From Betaproteobacteria bacterium GR16-43 (lineage in GTDB: Bacteria > Pseudomonadota > Gammaproteobacteria > Burkholderiales > Usitatibacteraceae): DNA of 64,000 nucleotides. The stretch covers positions 1,550,001 through 1,614,000 of the forward strand of contig CP019169.1 of the NCBI GenBank assembly GCA_001953215.1, written 5' to 3'. Positions within the stretch are counted from its first letter, which is position 1. Every line of letters starts with the position of its first letter. A program made the position numbers and the translations under genes. The notes under the pieces were generated by a model that saw only the letters and a program-made list of their open reading frames with translations, was not told the origin of the DNA and did no database searches. This document shows, piece by piece, positions 1 through 9,677 of this stretch.

Positions 1-1553
1 GCACCGCACACTCGTCCACGTCCATTTCCGCCGCCATCGGCATGGCCGTGGCCGCCCGGGCCGCGGGCTCCGACCGCCGCGCCATCGCGATCATCGGCGA
101 CGGGGCGCTCACCGCCGGCATGGCCTTCGAGGCGTTGAACAACGCGAAGCAAGCCGACGCCAATGTGATCGTGGTCCTGAACGACAACGACATGTCGATC
201 TCGGAAAACGTCGGCGCGCTGAACAACTACCTCGCCAAGCTCATGTCGGGGCGCTTCTACGCCGCCACCAAGAAGACCGCGGAAAAGATGCTCTCGAACG
301 CGCCCCCGCTGAAGGAGCTGGCCAAGCGTTTCGAGGAACACGCCAAGGGCATGCTCACGCCCTCGACGATGTTCGAGGAATTCGGCTTCAACTACACGGG
401 CCCCATCGACGGCCACAACGTCGAGGTGCTGATCGACACGCTCACGAACGTGAAGCGCCTGCCCGGCCCGCAGTTCCTGCACGTGGTCACGAAGAAGGGC
501 CAGGGCTACAAGTACGCCGAGGACGATCCGATCACGTATCACGGTCCCGGCAAGTTCGATCCCGAAGTGGGCCTGGTGAAAGCCAAGCCCGCGCCCGACG
601 CGAAACCGAAGCCCACGTACACGCAGGTCTTCGGCGACTGGCTCTGCGACATGGCGCGCCAGGACAAGCGCCTGGTGGCCGTCACGCCCGCCATGCGCGA
701 AGGCAGCGGCATGGTGAAGTACTCGCAGGAATTCCCCGACCGCTATTTCGACGTGGGCATCGCCGAGCAGCATGCCGTCACGTTCGCCGCGGGCCTGGCC
801 GTCGACGGCGTGCGTCCCGTGGTGGCCATCTACTCGACGTTCCTGCAGCGCGCCTACGACCAGTTGATCCACGACGTGGCGCTGCAGAACCTGCCCGTGC
901 TCTTCGCGCTCGACCGGGGAGGCCTGGTGGGTGCCGACGGCCCCACGCACCACGGAGCCTTCGACCTCGCGTTCCTGCGCTGCATCCCCAACATGATCGT
1001 GATGGCGCCCGCGGACGAGAACGAGTGCCGCCAGATGCTCTACACCGGCATGCAGGTTCCGGGTCCTTCGGCCGTGCGCTATCCGCGCGGCGCGGGCCCG
1101 GGCGTCGAGATCCAGAAGGAGATGCGCGCGCTCCCGGTCGGTCGCGGCGAAATGAAGCGCGAAGGCAAGCGCATCGCGATCCTCGCCTTCGGCTCGATGG
1201 TGAAGCCCGCGATGGACGCGGCCGCCGAATTGAATGCCAGCGTCGCGAACATGCGCTTCGTGAAGCCGCTGGATGTCGAATTGCTCGAACGCCTCGCCGC
1301 CACGCACGAGCTGCTGGTGACCGTCGAGGAGGGCGTGGTCAACGGCGGGGCCGGCTCGGCCGTTCTGGAGGCGTTGCAGGCGCGCGGATTCAGCGTGCCC
1401 GTGCTGGTGCTGGGCCTGCCCGATGCGTTCGTCGAGCATGGCGATCCGCAATTGCTCCTGGCCGACTGCGGTCTGGATCGTGAGGGTATCCTGCGCTCCA
1501 TCCGCGAACGCATCGCGCAAACCTCGGGGCGCCGCCCCGGAATGGCTGCCTGA
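1..1553 (+). CDS. dxs: 1-deoxy-D-xylulose-5-phosphate synthase, 3' part
   Basis: This gene makes 1-deoxy-D-xylulose 5-phosphate from pyruvate and glyceraldehyde 3-phosphate with thiamine diphosphate, the first step of the MEP isoprenoid pathway, in the cytoplasm. The reading frame is open from base 3 and lacks its start, which lies left of the window; 516 residues remain of about 620. The first visible residues are the HSSTSIS segment of the ThDP domain. GDGALTAGM follows, then the central transketolase domain with GIAEQHA carrying the catalytic Glu, and a C-terminal transketolase domain. The next gene begins 2 bp after the stop, so the two are probably co-transcribed. Identification is secure. 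Confidence 0.97.
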   Translation, partial: TAHSSTSISAAIGMAVAARAAGSDRRAIAIIGDGALTAGMAFEALNNAKQADANVIVVLNDNDMSISENVGALNNYLAKLMSGRFYAATKKTAEKMLSNAPPLKELAKRFEEHAKGMLTPSTMFEEFGFNYTGPIDGHNVEVLIDTLTNVKRLPGPQFLHVVTKKGQGYKYAEDDPITYHGPGKFDPEVGLVKAKPAPDAKPKPTYTQVFGDWLCDMARQDKRLVAVTPAMREGSGMVKYSQEFPDRYFDVGIAEQHAVTFAAGLAVDGVRPVVAIYSTFLQRAYDQLIHDVALQNLPVLFALDRGGLVGADGPTHHGAFDLAFLRCIPNMIVMAPADENECRQMLYTGMQVPGPSAVRYPRGAGPGVEIQKEMRALPVGRGEMKREGKRIAILAFGSMVKPAMDAAAELNASVANMRFVKPLDVELLERLAATHELLVTVEEGVVNGGAGSAVLEALQARGFSVPVLVLGLPDAFVEHGDPQLLLADCGLDREGILRSIRERIAQTSGRRPGMAA

Positions 1554-1555
1554 CC

Positions 1556-2089
1556 ATGAGAACCGCTACCCTGCTCGTCGCATCCCTGGCCTTCGCCGGC
1601 GCGGCCCACGCGCAGAAGGCATGTTCGAAGGCCGATGAAGCCGCCGCCGGCAAGGCCATCGACCGCATCGCCTCCTGGGCCACGCTGAACGCCACGTGGA
1701 AGACCTATCGCCACTGCGACACGGGCGCGGTCGGCGAGCAGTTCACCGAAGCCCTGCTGCGCCTGGTGATCGACTGGAAGAACGTGAACCAGCTGGCCGA
1801 CGCGATGGCCAAGGAAGCCGACTACAAGGCCTTCGTGATCGCGCACCTGAAGAGCAAGGAAGCCGAGGCCGACGCAACGGACGTCTACTCGCGCACCAAG
1901 TCCAATTGCCCGAAGGGGCTGGATGCGTTCTGCAAGGAGATCGGCAGCGCGGTCCGTGAAGCGCCCGAGCCCCCGCCGCCGAAGGCCGCGCCCGCGCCCC
2001 CGCCGGCGGCACTGCCGCCCGCCACCGCGCCCCAGCCCGGCGTGCCCACGCCCTCGTCGTCCTCGCCTCCGGCGCCCGAGAAGAAATAG
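1556..2089 (+). CDS. Secreted protein of unknown function with Pro/Ala-rich tail
   Basis: I do not recognise a family for this 177-residue protein. It starts with a good Sec signal peptide of about 20 residues ending in AHAQ. A mostly helical middle follows, with three Cys residues (KACSK, RHCDT, SNCPK) and a fourth at AFCKE, so periplasmic disulfides are plausible. From about residue 138 the chain is a low-complexity Pro/Ala/Ser tail. It begins 2 bp after dxs and ends 2 bp before the SDR gene, which implies a shared transcript without indicating a function. Confidence 0.75.
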   Translation: MRTATLLVASLAFAGAAHAQKACSKADEAAAGKAIDRIASWATLNATWKTYRHCDTGAVGEQFTEALLRLVIDWKNVNQLADAMAKEADYKAFVIAHLKSKEAEADATDVYSRTKSNCPKGLDAFCKEIGSAVREAPEPPPPKAAPAPPPAALPPATAPQPGVPTPSSSSPPAPEKK

Positions 2090-2091
2090 CC

Positions 2092-2871
2092 ATGAAGCTC
2101 CAGGGAAAGGTCGCGCTCGTCACCGGCGCGGCGCAGGGAATCGGGCTCGCCTGCGCGCAGGTCTTCGCGCGCGAGGGCGCGGCGGTCATGCTGTCGGATC
2201 GCGACGAGGCCCGCGGCCGTGCCGCCGCGCAAGCCCTGTCCGCTTCGGGGGCGCGGGCCGATTTCGTCGCCTGCGACGTCGCGAAATCCGCGCAAGTGAA
2301 CGCGATGGTCGAAGCCACCGTGAAGGCCTTCGGGAAACTCGACGTGCTGGTGGCCAACGCGGGCATCGTCCACGCCGCCGAATTCCTCGACCTGAAGGAA
2401 GAGGATTTCCAGCGCGTGCTCGACGTGAACCTGAAGGGCGTCTTCCTCGCCGGCCAGGCCGCCGCGCGCCAGATGGTGAAGCAGGCCAGCGGCGGGGCGA
2501 TCGTCAACATGTCGAGCGTGAACGCCGTGATGGCCATCCCGAACCAGGTCCCGTACGTGGTCTCGAAGGGCGCCATCAACCAGCTCACCAAGGTGATGGC
2601 CCTCTCGCTCGCCCCGCACCGCATCCGCGTGAACGGCATCGGCCCGGGCACCATCCTCACCGAGCTCGCGAAGGCGGCCGTCCTGGGCAACGCCGAAGCC
2701 GAGCGCAAGATCCTCTCCCGCACGCCCCTGGGCCGCATGGGCGAGCCGCAGGAGGTGGCCGAGGTCGCCGCCTTCCTGGCCTCGGAGGAGGCCTCCTACC
2801 TCACCGGGCAGACGCTCTATCCCGACGGAGGCCGGCTGGCGCTCAACTACACGGTCCCCGTCCCGGGCTGA
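2092..2871 (+). CDS. SDR family NAD(P)-dependent oxidoreductase
   Basis: This is a classical short-chain dehydrogenase/reductase of 259 residues, the normal length for the family. The cofactor motif TGAAQGIG lies near residues 11-18, VANAG near 90, the catalytic Ser in MSS near 140, and the active-site pair in YVVSK at about Tyr155 and Lys159. The C-terminal TGQTLYPDGG is typical of FabG-like members. The acidic residue after the second beta strand (SDRDE) favours NAD(H). The substrate cannot be read from sequence. It starts 2 bp after the preceding secreted-protein gene. Confidence 0.88.
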   Translation: MKLQGKVALVTGAAQGIGLACAQVFAREGAAVMLSDRDEARGRAAAQALSASGARADFVACDVAKSAQVNAMVEATVKAFGKLDVLVANAGIVHAAEFLDLKEEDFQRVLDVNLKGVFLAGQAAARQMVKQASGGAIVNMSSVNAVMAIPNQVPYVVSKGAINQLTKVMALSLAPHRIRVNGIGPGTILTELAKAAVLGNAEAERKILSRTPLGRMGEPQEVAEVAAFLASEEASYLTGQTLYPDGGRLALNYTVPVPG

Positions 2872-2906
2872 GGTAAAATCCCGGTCTCGAAATCCAAGGA
2901 TTCCCC

Positions 2907-3272
2907 ATGAAACGCATCGCCCTCGCCGTACTGCTCGCCATGGCAGCCCCGGTGGCCCTCGCTGCCGCGGACGCCATCCCGCCCCACACCTGCGGCGCGC
3001 TTCCCGAATACCCGGGCCGCCTCGGCACCGACCTCCAGAAGCGCACCTTCGACAAGGCCTACAAGGCCTACGACAAGTGCGTCCGCGCCTACATCGACGA
3101 CCGCGTGGCCACCATCAAGGCGAACGAGGCCGCGGTGAACAAGGTGGTCGACGAAACCAACGCCGTGGTGCTCCAGATGCGCGCGGCGAGCGGCGAGGAC
3201 GTGAGCAAGGAAGGCAAGGACAAGGAAGCCCCGAAGATGGACTCCGGCGGCAAGCAGGGCTCGAAGTACTGA
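2907..3272 (+). CDS. Small periplasmic protein of unknown function
   Basis: This 121-residue protein has a Sec signal peptide of about 20 residues (MKRIALAVLL start, cleavage near ALAAA). The mature chain has two Cys residues (HTCGAL and DKCVR), then a charged helical, probably coiled-coil segment around residues 60-95. It ends in a Lys/Gly-rich tail. No family is recognised. It is preceded by 35 bp containing TAAAAT at 2873-2879 as a weak -10 candidate. It is followed by a strong bidirectional terminator shared with the convergent hydrolase gene. Confidence 0.7.
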   Translation: MKRIALAVLLAMAAPVALAAADAIPPHTCGALPEYPGRLGTDLQKRTFDKAYKAYDKCVRAYIDDRVATIKANEAAVNKVVDETNAVVLQMRAASGEDVSKEGKDKEAPKMDSGGKQGSKY

Positions 3273-3278
3273 CGCCGT

Positions 3279-3380
3279 GCGTCATTCTCGCGTAGGCGGG
3301 AATCCAGCACTCGCAAACAAGAAGGGCGGCCCGTGGGCCGCCCTTTCTTTTCTGGATCCCCGCCTACGCGGGGATGACGG
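3279..3380. repeat. Imperfect inverted repeat, GCGTAGGCGGG family
   Basis: Two 28-bp arms (3279-3306 and 3353-3380) are inverted copies with four mismatches, each carrying the core CGCGTAGGCGGG. The arm type, GTCATTCCCGC-N-GCGGGAATCCA, resembles the dispersed dRS3/REP-like repeats of many proteobacteria. It lies between convergent genes and encloses a terminator hairpin. Confidence 0.8.
3322..3350. terminator. Bidirectional intrinsic terminator
   Basis: An 11-bp perfect stem (arms 3322-3332 and 3335-3345, AAGGGCGGCCC and its complement) is followed by a T-rich run on the plus strand. It sits between the convergent genes ending at 3272 (+) and 3384 (-) and probably serves both. Confidence 0.8.
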
Positions 3381-3383
3381 AAT

Positions 3384-5483
3384 CTATTCCGGAATCGTGA
3401 GCGTCCCGCTGGCGAACGTGATCTGGTCCGCGGCCGCGGGCAATGCGGCGATCGGCGGCACGTTGGCTGCCGTGATCGCGGGCGCCGCGCCGGCCGCGCC
3501 GCCGCGCGGCGTGGTGCGCACCACTTGCGAGGCCGGGATCGCCGTGCCGTTCTTCAGCTTGTTGTAGACGATGTCCATCGCCTGGATGAAGTAGCGGTGC
3601 AGCGGCACCAGGCGATTGTCGTAGCCCGCGAGGCCGAGGAAGCCGTCGAAGTGCTGCGCGTTGGTGACCTCGTAGTACGAGAGCTGGCTTCCCGAATCGG
3701 CGAGCTTGTTCAGCGCGTAGTACGGGCGCGACGTCTGGTTCACGGGGATCAGCGTGTCGCTGCGGCCATGCACGATCACGGCGGGCTTGCCGCGGAGGTT
3801 GCCCGTGCGTTTCACCTGATCGATGCCGGCGCGCGTGGCGACCGCATTAGCCGCGGTGCCCGTGAAGAGCGTGCGCAGGCAATTGGCGCCGTCGAAGTTG
3901 TAGTCCGCGACGGTCGTCGAGGGCGAAACCGAGATCGCGTCGAGGGCGGTACCGCCGACCGAGTTGTTGTTGAGGATGTTGATGCCCGAAGTCGGCGGGA
4001 CGCCGTTGCCGGTGCCGAACAACTGCGCCGCCGCATTGGCCGAGAGCGCCGCGGGTACGCCGGCCGTCGGTGCGCCCCCGAAGCTGTAGCCGCAGAGGTT
4101 GTCGCGCACGCCGGAACGCGAGTACGCGGTGGCGTACGTGTAGGTCACCGACAACGTGGCCAGCGCGTAGTGCGAGGCGTGGAAGAGATCCGAGTCGGCT
4201 TCCCAGCCCGAGGCATGCAGCAAGTTGAGCGCGCTGTTCGCGCGCTCCTCGAGCGTCGTGCCCGTGATGATGCCCGCGGCCGCCAGCGACGCGCAGCGAT
4301 TCGTGGCGTTGGGCGCGAGGATGTTGGTCGACAGCAACGGCGAGCTCGCGAGCGACGAAGCCATCGCCGCGCAGGGCTGCAGCATGTTCGCGATCGTGAA
4401 GTAGTCGTAGAGCACCTTGCTGTTGGCCGCGACGGTGTTCGCGCCGCGCTTGATCGTCACGCCCGAGGGTGCGTTCAGCTGCACCTGCGGTTCGGCGACG
4501 GCCAGGCCGTCGATGTAGCCGTCGGTGTCCTGCTCCAGGGCCGCGATGGCCGCGCCCGCGCCGTTGGAGACGGAGGACGCGATCACCAGGGTGTTGTCCC
4601 GGTTGATGGTCGCCTGGCGCGTGCCGTTGTCGAGCGGACCGTATTTCTCGTTGATCACGTAGAGCGCGAAGCGCACGGCCTGGATGGTGTTCAGGCCCCA
4701 GTCCTTCTCGGGGTTCTGCTGCGAGTGCGCGTGCTTGTAGGCCCAGCGGTTCGGGAAGGCGGTGTTGAATGCGGCGCGTTCCGCGTCGGTGCCCGCGGCG
4801 GTGAAGATCGACTGGATGCCGAGCGTGCCGGCGTTGCCGCGCTGGCCCTGCAGGCCGTAGGCCGTGTTGGCGTTCTGGTCATGGCCGCCGTTGCCCGAGC
4901 CTTTGTCGGTGTACGCGACGGCGCAGCCTTTCTTCAGGCCCCACTCGCCGGCGGTGGCCATGGCGCCGTAGACGCCGCGCGAGCCGCTCGAGGCGGCGGT
5001 GACGATGCAGGCGCTGTTCGGGTTGAAGGTGCTGGGAATCTGCACCATCAGCGTCACGTTCAGCTTGCCCGTGCCGTCGTCGGCATAGGCGATGGTTTCC
5101 TCGCCCGCGATCTTGCCTTCGCTCGGGGTCACGGCGCCGGTCGAATCGACGTTGGGGCCGTAGAGCGTGCCGTAGCCGCCGTTGGTGGTCATGTCCACCA
5201 GCGCGCGGTAGTTGTTGTAGATCGCCTGGCGGCGAATCTCGGCCACCGTCGGATTGGCGGGGTCGGCGAAGGCGGGTAGCGCGGCCTGCAGCCCGGATTT
5301 GCCCAGGCCCGCGGTGAGGAGGTCGTCGGTGGTGCCGTCGTAGGCAGTCTTGAGGATCGTGCCCTTCACGAAATCGGGCTTCTCGTTCGCCGGGGGGCGG
5401 GCATTGTCGGAATCGGAATTGCTGCAGGCGGCCAGCGCGGCGGCCGCGGCGAGCAGGAGGACGCGCGAAAGGGGGGACGGCAT
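3384..5483 (-). CDS. 3-hydroxybutyrate oligomer hydrolase, lipoprotein form
   Basis: This hydrolase cleaves (R)-3-hydroxybutyrate oligomers released from polyhydroxybutyrate. The 699 residues match the full length of the 3HBOH family. Residues 1-20 form a lipoprotein signal with lipobox LAAC and Cys20, so the protein is probably membrane-anchored outside the cytoplasm. Landmarks are SSGSRG near residue 167, the likely nucleophile segment SVSNGAG, a late HGRSDTLIP supplying an Asp, and NAQHFD supplying a His. The start at 5483 is chosen because it gives the signal peptide; the frame stays open well upstream without meaning. A sigma-54 promoter lies 63-77 bp upstream, and a sigma-54 activator gene is adjacent. 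Confidence 0.88.
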   Translation of the reverse strand: MPSPLSRVLLLAAAAALAACSNSDSDNARPPANEKPDFVKGTILKTAYDGTTDDLLTAGLGKSGLQAALPAFADPANPTVAEIRRQAIYNNYRALVDMTTNGGYGTLYGPNVDSTGAVTPSEGKIAGEETIAYADDGTGKLNVTLMVQIPSTFNPNSACIVTAASSGSRGVYGAMATAGEWGLKKGCAVAYTDKGSGNGGHDQNANTAYGLQGQRGNAGTLGIQSIFTAAGTDAERAAFNTAFPNRWAYKHAHSQQNPEKDWGLNTIQAVRFALYVINEKYGPLDNGTRQATINRDNTLVIASSVSNGAGAAIAALEQDTDGYIDGLAVAEPQVQLNAPSGVTIKRGANTVAANSKVLYDYFTIANMLQPCAAMASSLASSPLLSTNILAPNATNRCASLAAAGIITGTTLEERANSALNLLHASGWEADSDLFHASHYALATLSVTYTYATAYSRSGVRDNLCGYSFGGAPTAGVPAALSANAAAQLFGTGNGVPPTSGINILNNNSVGGTALDAISVSPSTTVADYNFDGANCLRTLFTGTAANAVATRAGIDQVKRTGNLRGKPAVIVHGRSDTLIPVNQTSRPYYALNKLADSGSQLSYYEVTNAQHFDGFLGLAGYDNRLVPLHRYFIQAMDIVYNKLKNGTAIPASQVVRTTPRGGAAGAAPAITAANVPPIAALPAAADQITFASGTLTIPE

Positions 5484-5545
5484 GGTTTCTCTCTCCAGGG
5501 TCTGGTTATTGGGCGCTGCGCGATTCGGGCGAACGGAAAGGACTC

Positions 5546-5560
5546 GCAAGGCACGTGCCA
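5546..5560 (-). promoter_or_regulatory. Sigma-54 (-24/-12) promoter of the oligomer hydrolase
   Basis: Read on the minus strand, the sequence is TGGCACG, four bases, TTGC, a perfect match to the sigma-54 core consensus. The predicted start of transcription is near 5534, about 50 nt before the start codon at 5483. The gene for a sigma-54-dependent activator lies immediately upstream. Confidence 0.85.
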
Positions 5561-5634
5561 TCACGGCCCCGATGCTAAGTCCCTGAGCCGCAAGCGTGAA
5601 TGCGGGGCGCCCGGGTGGCGTCCTGCAAGGGTTG

Positions 5635-5668
5635 TCCGGATCCACGGAAGAATGTCCGGGAACCCGGA
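5635..5668. promoter_or_regulatory. Two TCCG-N6-CGGA activator-site candidates
   Basis: Two palindromes of the same form occur at 5635-5648 and 5655-5668 (TCCG, six bases, CGGA). The second extends to a 16-bp near-perfect palindrome with arms GTCCGGG/CCCGGAC. Their centres are 20 bp apart, about two helical turns, and lie near -107 and -127 of the predicted start. This is the usual place for sigma-54 enhancer sites. The second could instead act as a terminator for the activator gene, but no T-run follows. Confidence 0.55.
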
Positions 5669-5674
5669 CGGAGG

Positions 5675-7093
<1,419 letters not shown>

Positions 7094-7140
7094 GGAGCTC
7101 CTCCGTGTCGGCGTAGGTGTCTAACGCACCCTGCCGGAAT

Positions 7141-7842
7141 TCATTTGACCACGCTGCGGTCCTGGCCGAACAGGATCTTGCGTTCCTCGTCCGTGTGCGG
7201 CGCCTTCGGCGCCGGATTCACTTCCTTGGCCTTCGCGTAGGCACGCACCGTGGCGGGGCGCGCGCGGATCGCGGCATGCCAGCGCTTCAGGTTGGGAAAA
7301 TCCTCGAACGACTGGCCCTGGCGCTCCGGGATGATCCACGGGTAGGCCGCCATGTCGGCGATGGTGTAGAGCTTCCCGAGGATGAAGTCGCGGCCCTTCA
7401 GGCGCTTGTCGAGCACGCCGTAGAGGCGGCTCGTTTCCTTCACGTAGCGATCCATCGCGTACGGCAGCTTCTCGGGGGCGTAGTGCAGGAAGTGGTGGTT
7501 CTGGCCGAGCATCGGGCCCAGGCCGCCCATCTGCCACATGAGCCACTCGAGGCACTCCACCTGGCCGCGCAGGTCCTTCGGGATGAACTGGCTGGTCTTG
7601 CCCGCGAGGTAGAGGAGGATCGCGCCGGATTCGAACACGCTCACGGGCTTGCCGCCGTCCGCGGGGGCGTGGTCGACGATCGCCGGGATCTTGTTGTTGG
7701 GCGAGATCTTCAGGAATTCGGCGCCGAACTGGTCGCCTTTACCGATGTTGATCGGGTGGATGCGGTATTCGATGCCCGCCTCTTCCAGGAACATCGTGAC
7801 CTTGTGGCCGTTGGGCGTGGTCCAGTAGTACAGGTCGATCAT
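7141..7842 (-). CDS. Glutathione S-transferase family protein, YfcG/YghU-like
   Basis: This 233-residue protein has an N-terminal thioredoxin-like GST domain (about 1-85) and an all-helical C-terminal domain. The beginning YYWTTPNGHKV, the cis-Pro segment NKIPAIVD and the ESGAILLYLA glutathione-binding motif match the YfcG/YghU (Nu-class) group, whose members are glutathione-dependent disulfide reductases. The gene stands between the sigma-54 activator and a palindromic repeat. No substrate can be assigned. Confidence 0.88.
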   Translation of the reverse strand: MIDLYYWTTPNGHKVTMFLEEAGIEYRIHPINIGKGDQFGAEFLKISPNNKIPAIVDHAPADGGKPVSVFESGAILLYLAGKTSQFIPKDLRGQVECLEWLMWQMGGLGPMLGQNHHFLHYAPEKLPYAMDRYVKETSRLYGVLDKRLKGRDFILGKLYTIADMAAYPWIIPERQGQSFEDFPNLKRWHAAIRARPATVRAYAKAKEVNPAPKAPHTDEERKILFGQDRSVVK

Positions 7843-7869
7843 GATTCCTCCGGGCGGCCATTATGATGG

Positions 7870-7960
7870 AAATAATTGGGGTCAGACTCCCATTAAGTTA
7901 ATTCTCGATGCTGCGCGCCGCATCCGAATTAACTTAATGGGAGTCTGACCCCAATTATTT
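7870..7960. repeat. Perfect 35-bp inverted repeat with GGGGTCAGACTCCC core
   Basis: The arms 7870-7904 and 7926-7960 are exact reverse complements. The 21-bp loop itself holds GATGC/GCATC. It lies between the 3' end of the old yellow enzyme gene, 4 bp away, and the upstream side of the GST gene. It shares the 11-mer AAATAATTGGG and the GGGGTCAG core with the repeat at 19699-19778, so the two belong to one family of mobile or REP-like palindromes. Confidence 0.9.
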
Positions 7961-7964
7961 TCAG

Positions 7965-9041
7965 CTACCGTCCCATCGGTCCGATGTCGCAGCGCTTGTA
8001 TTGGTCCGGCCAGGCCATCGTGGCGCCGAGCGCTTTCGCGGCATGGCGGGGCCAGTAGGGATCGCGCAGCAGGGCGCGCGCGAGCACGATCGCGTCGGCC
8101 TGGCCCGTGTGCAGGATGTGTTCGGCCTGAGCGGCGTCGTGGATGAGGCCGACCGCGCCCGTGGGAATGCCCGCTTCCTTGCGAACGGCCTGCGAGAACG
8201 GGACCTGGTAGCCGGGCCCCAGGTCGATCTTCTGGTCGTGCGCGTTGCCGCCGCTGGAGCAGGTGATGAAGTCGACGCCGAGGGCCTTGAGTCGCTTCGA
8301 GAATTCCACCGACTGCGCGAGGTCCCAGCCGCCTTCCTTCCAGTCCGTGGCCGAGATGCGCACGAGCACCGGCTTGTCGTCGGGCCACGCTTCGCGGATC
8401 GCCTGCGTGGCCGCGAGCGGGAAGCGCATGCGATTTTCCAGGCTGCCGCCATAGGCGTCCGTGCGCAGGTTGGAGAGCGGCGACAGGAATTCATGGAGGA
8501 GGTAGCCGTGCGCCGCGTGCACTTCCGCGACGTCGAAGCCGGCCGCGAGGGCGAAGCCCGCCGCGCGACGGAAGTCCTCAACCGTCGCTTCGATCTCCGC
8601 CACGGTCATCGCCTTCGGCGCCGGATAGTCGCCGAAGCCCACCGCGCTGGGACCGAGCGTCGCCCAGCCGCCCTCCGTCGCCGCGAGGGGCTTGCCGCCG
8701 GCCCAGGGCTTGTTGCACGAGGCCTTGCGTCCCGCATGCGCGATCTGCATGCCGGGCACGCTCCCGTTCGCGCGGATGAAATCCGTGACGCGCTTCCACG
8801 CCGTGGCGTGTGCCGCCGACCAGATGCCCGCGTCCCAGGGCGTGATGCGGCCTTCGGGCGTGATCGCGCTCGCCTCGGTCAGCACCAGCGAGGCGCCACC
8901 GACCGCGCGGCTGCCCAGGTGCACGAAATGCCAGTCGTTCGGCATGCCGTTGTCCGAGGAGTACTGGCACATCGGCGAGACGAAGACGCGGTTGGGGAAT
9001 TCAACCGTGCGCAAGCGCAGGGGCGAGAAGAGTCGCGACAT
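7965..9041 (-). CDS. NADH:flavin oxidoreductase, old yellow enzyme (YqjM/NamA-like)
   Basis: This FMN enzyme of 358 residues has the TIM-barrel fold of the old yellow enzyme family and should reduce activated C=C bonds with NAD(P)H. PMCQYS near residue 23 contains the redox-tuning Cys typical of the YqjM class. HAGRKA supplies FMN/substrate contacts, and SLENRMRFP is the conserved helix segment after AYGG. The length equals that of YqjM-class proteins. It is transcribed leftward and ends 4 bp from the palindromic repeat. The natural substrate is unknown. Confidence 0.92.
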   Translation of the reverse strand: MSRLFSPLRLRTVEFPNRVFVSPMCQYSSDNGMPNDWHFVHLGSRAVGGASLVLTEASAITPEGRITPWDAGIWSAAHATAWKRVTDFIRANGSVPGMQIAHAGRKASCNKPWAGGKPLAATEGGWATLGPSAVGFGDYPAPKAMTVAEIEATVEDFRRAAGFALAAGFDVAEVHAAHGYLLHEFLSPLSNLRTDAYGGSLENRMRFPLAATQAIREAWPDDKPVLVRISATDWKEGGWDLAQSVEFSKRLKALGVDFITCSSGGNAHDQKIDLGPGYQVPFSQAVRKEAGIPTGAVGLIHDAAQAEHILHTGQADAIVLARALLRDPYWPRHAAKALGATMAWPDQYKRCDIGPMGR

Positions 9042-9130
9042 GGGGGCGCCAAGGAGTTCGAAGCAGCGATTCTAGCGGGGAGGCCCGGCGCTTTGGCATA
9101 GTGGCGGTTCGGATCGATGGGAGAATCGGC

Positions 9131-9673
9131 ATGGAACTTGGGCGCGGCATCGTGTTCGTCCTGGCGCTTTGGGCCCCTGCATCTGCATTGGCCCAGGAGC
9201 CGAAGGTCGATCCCTGGGCCTCCGTCCGTTTCCTGGAGGGCGCATGGCAAGGCACGACGACGGGCCAGGCCGGGGAAGGCACCGTCACCCGGTCCTACGA
9301 ATTCGTGCTGGGAGGGCGCTATTTGCACGAGCGCAACGTCTCGACCTATCCGCCACAGGAGAAGAACAAGAAGGGCGAGCGACACGAGCATTGGTCGTTC
9401 ATCAGCCACGACCGTGCGCGCAAGGTGCTCGTGTTGCGGCAGTTCCACGTCGAGGGCTTCGTGAACCAGTACGTGCTCGCCGCGCCGATTCCGGCCTCCA
9501 CGAAGCTCGTGTTCGAAAGCGAATCCTTCGAGAACTTCAGCAGCAAGTGGCGCGCGCGGGAAACCTACGAGATCGTGTCGCCCGACGAGTTCACCGAGAC
9601 CTTCGAGCTCGCCCCGCCCGAGAAGGAATTCAGCGTCTACGGCAAGAACCACTTCAAGCGCGTCCGCTCGTGA
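9131..9673 (+). CDS. Secreted DUF1579-like lipocalin-fold protein
   Basis: The start at 9131 is preferred over an earlier in-frame codon at 9101. It has a GGGAG ribosome site 7 nt upstream and begins directly with a signal peptide of about 22 residues ending ALAQ. The mature part starts with FLEGAWQGT and then VLGGRYLHER, a pattern seen in small beta-barrel DUF1579/lipocalin-like proteins. Its ligand and role are unknown. The gene ends 4 bp before the patatin-like gene, so the pair is probably an operon. Confidence 0.65.
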   Translation: MELGRGIVFVLALWAPASALAQEPKVDPWASVRFLEGAWQGTTTGQAGEGTVTRSYEFVLGGRYLHERNVSTYPPQEKNKKGERHEHWSFISHDRARKVLVLRQFHVEGFVNQYVLAAPIPASTKLVFESESFENFSSKWRARETYEIVSPDEFTETFELAPPEKEFSVYGKNHFKRVRS

Positions 9674-9677
9674 CGCG

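Noticed and set aside
3525-5279. 584-codon plus-strand frame opposite the oligomer hydrolase
   Set aside because: Val/Arg-rich antisense frame without motifs; the minus-strand gene has a lipobox, catalytic segments and a promoter.
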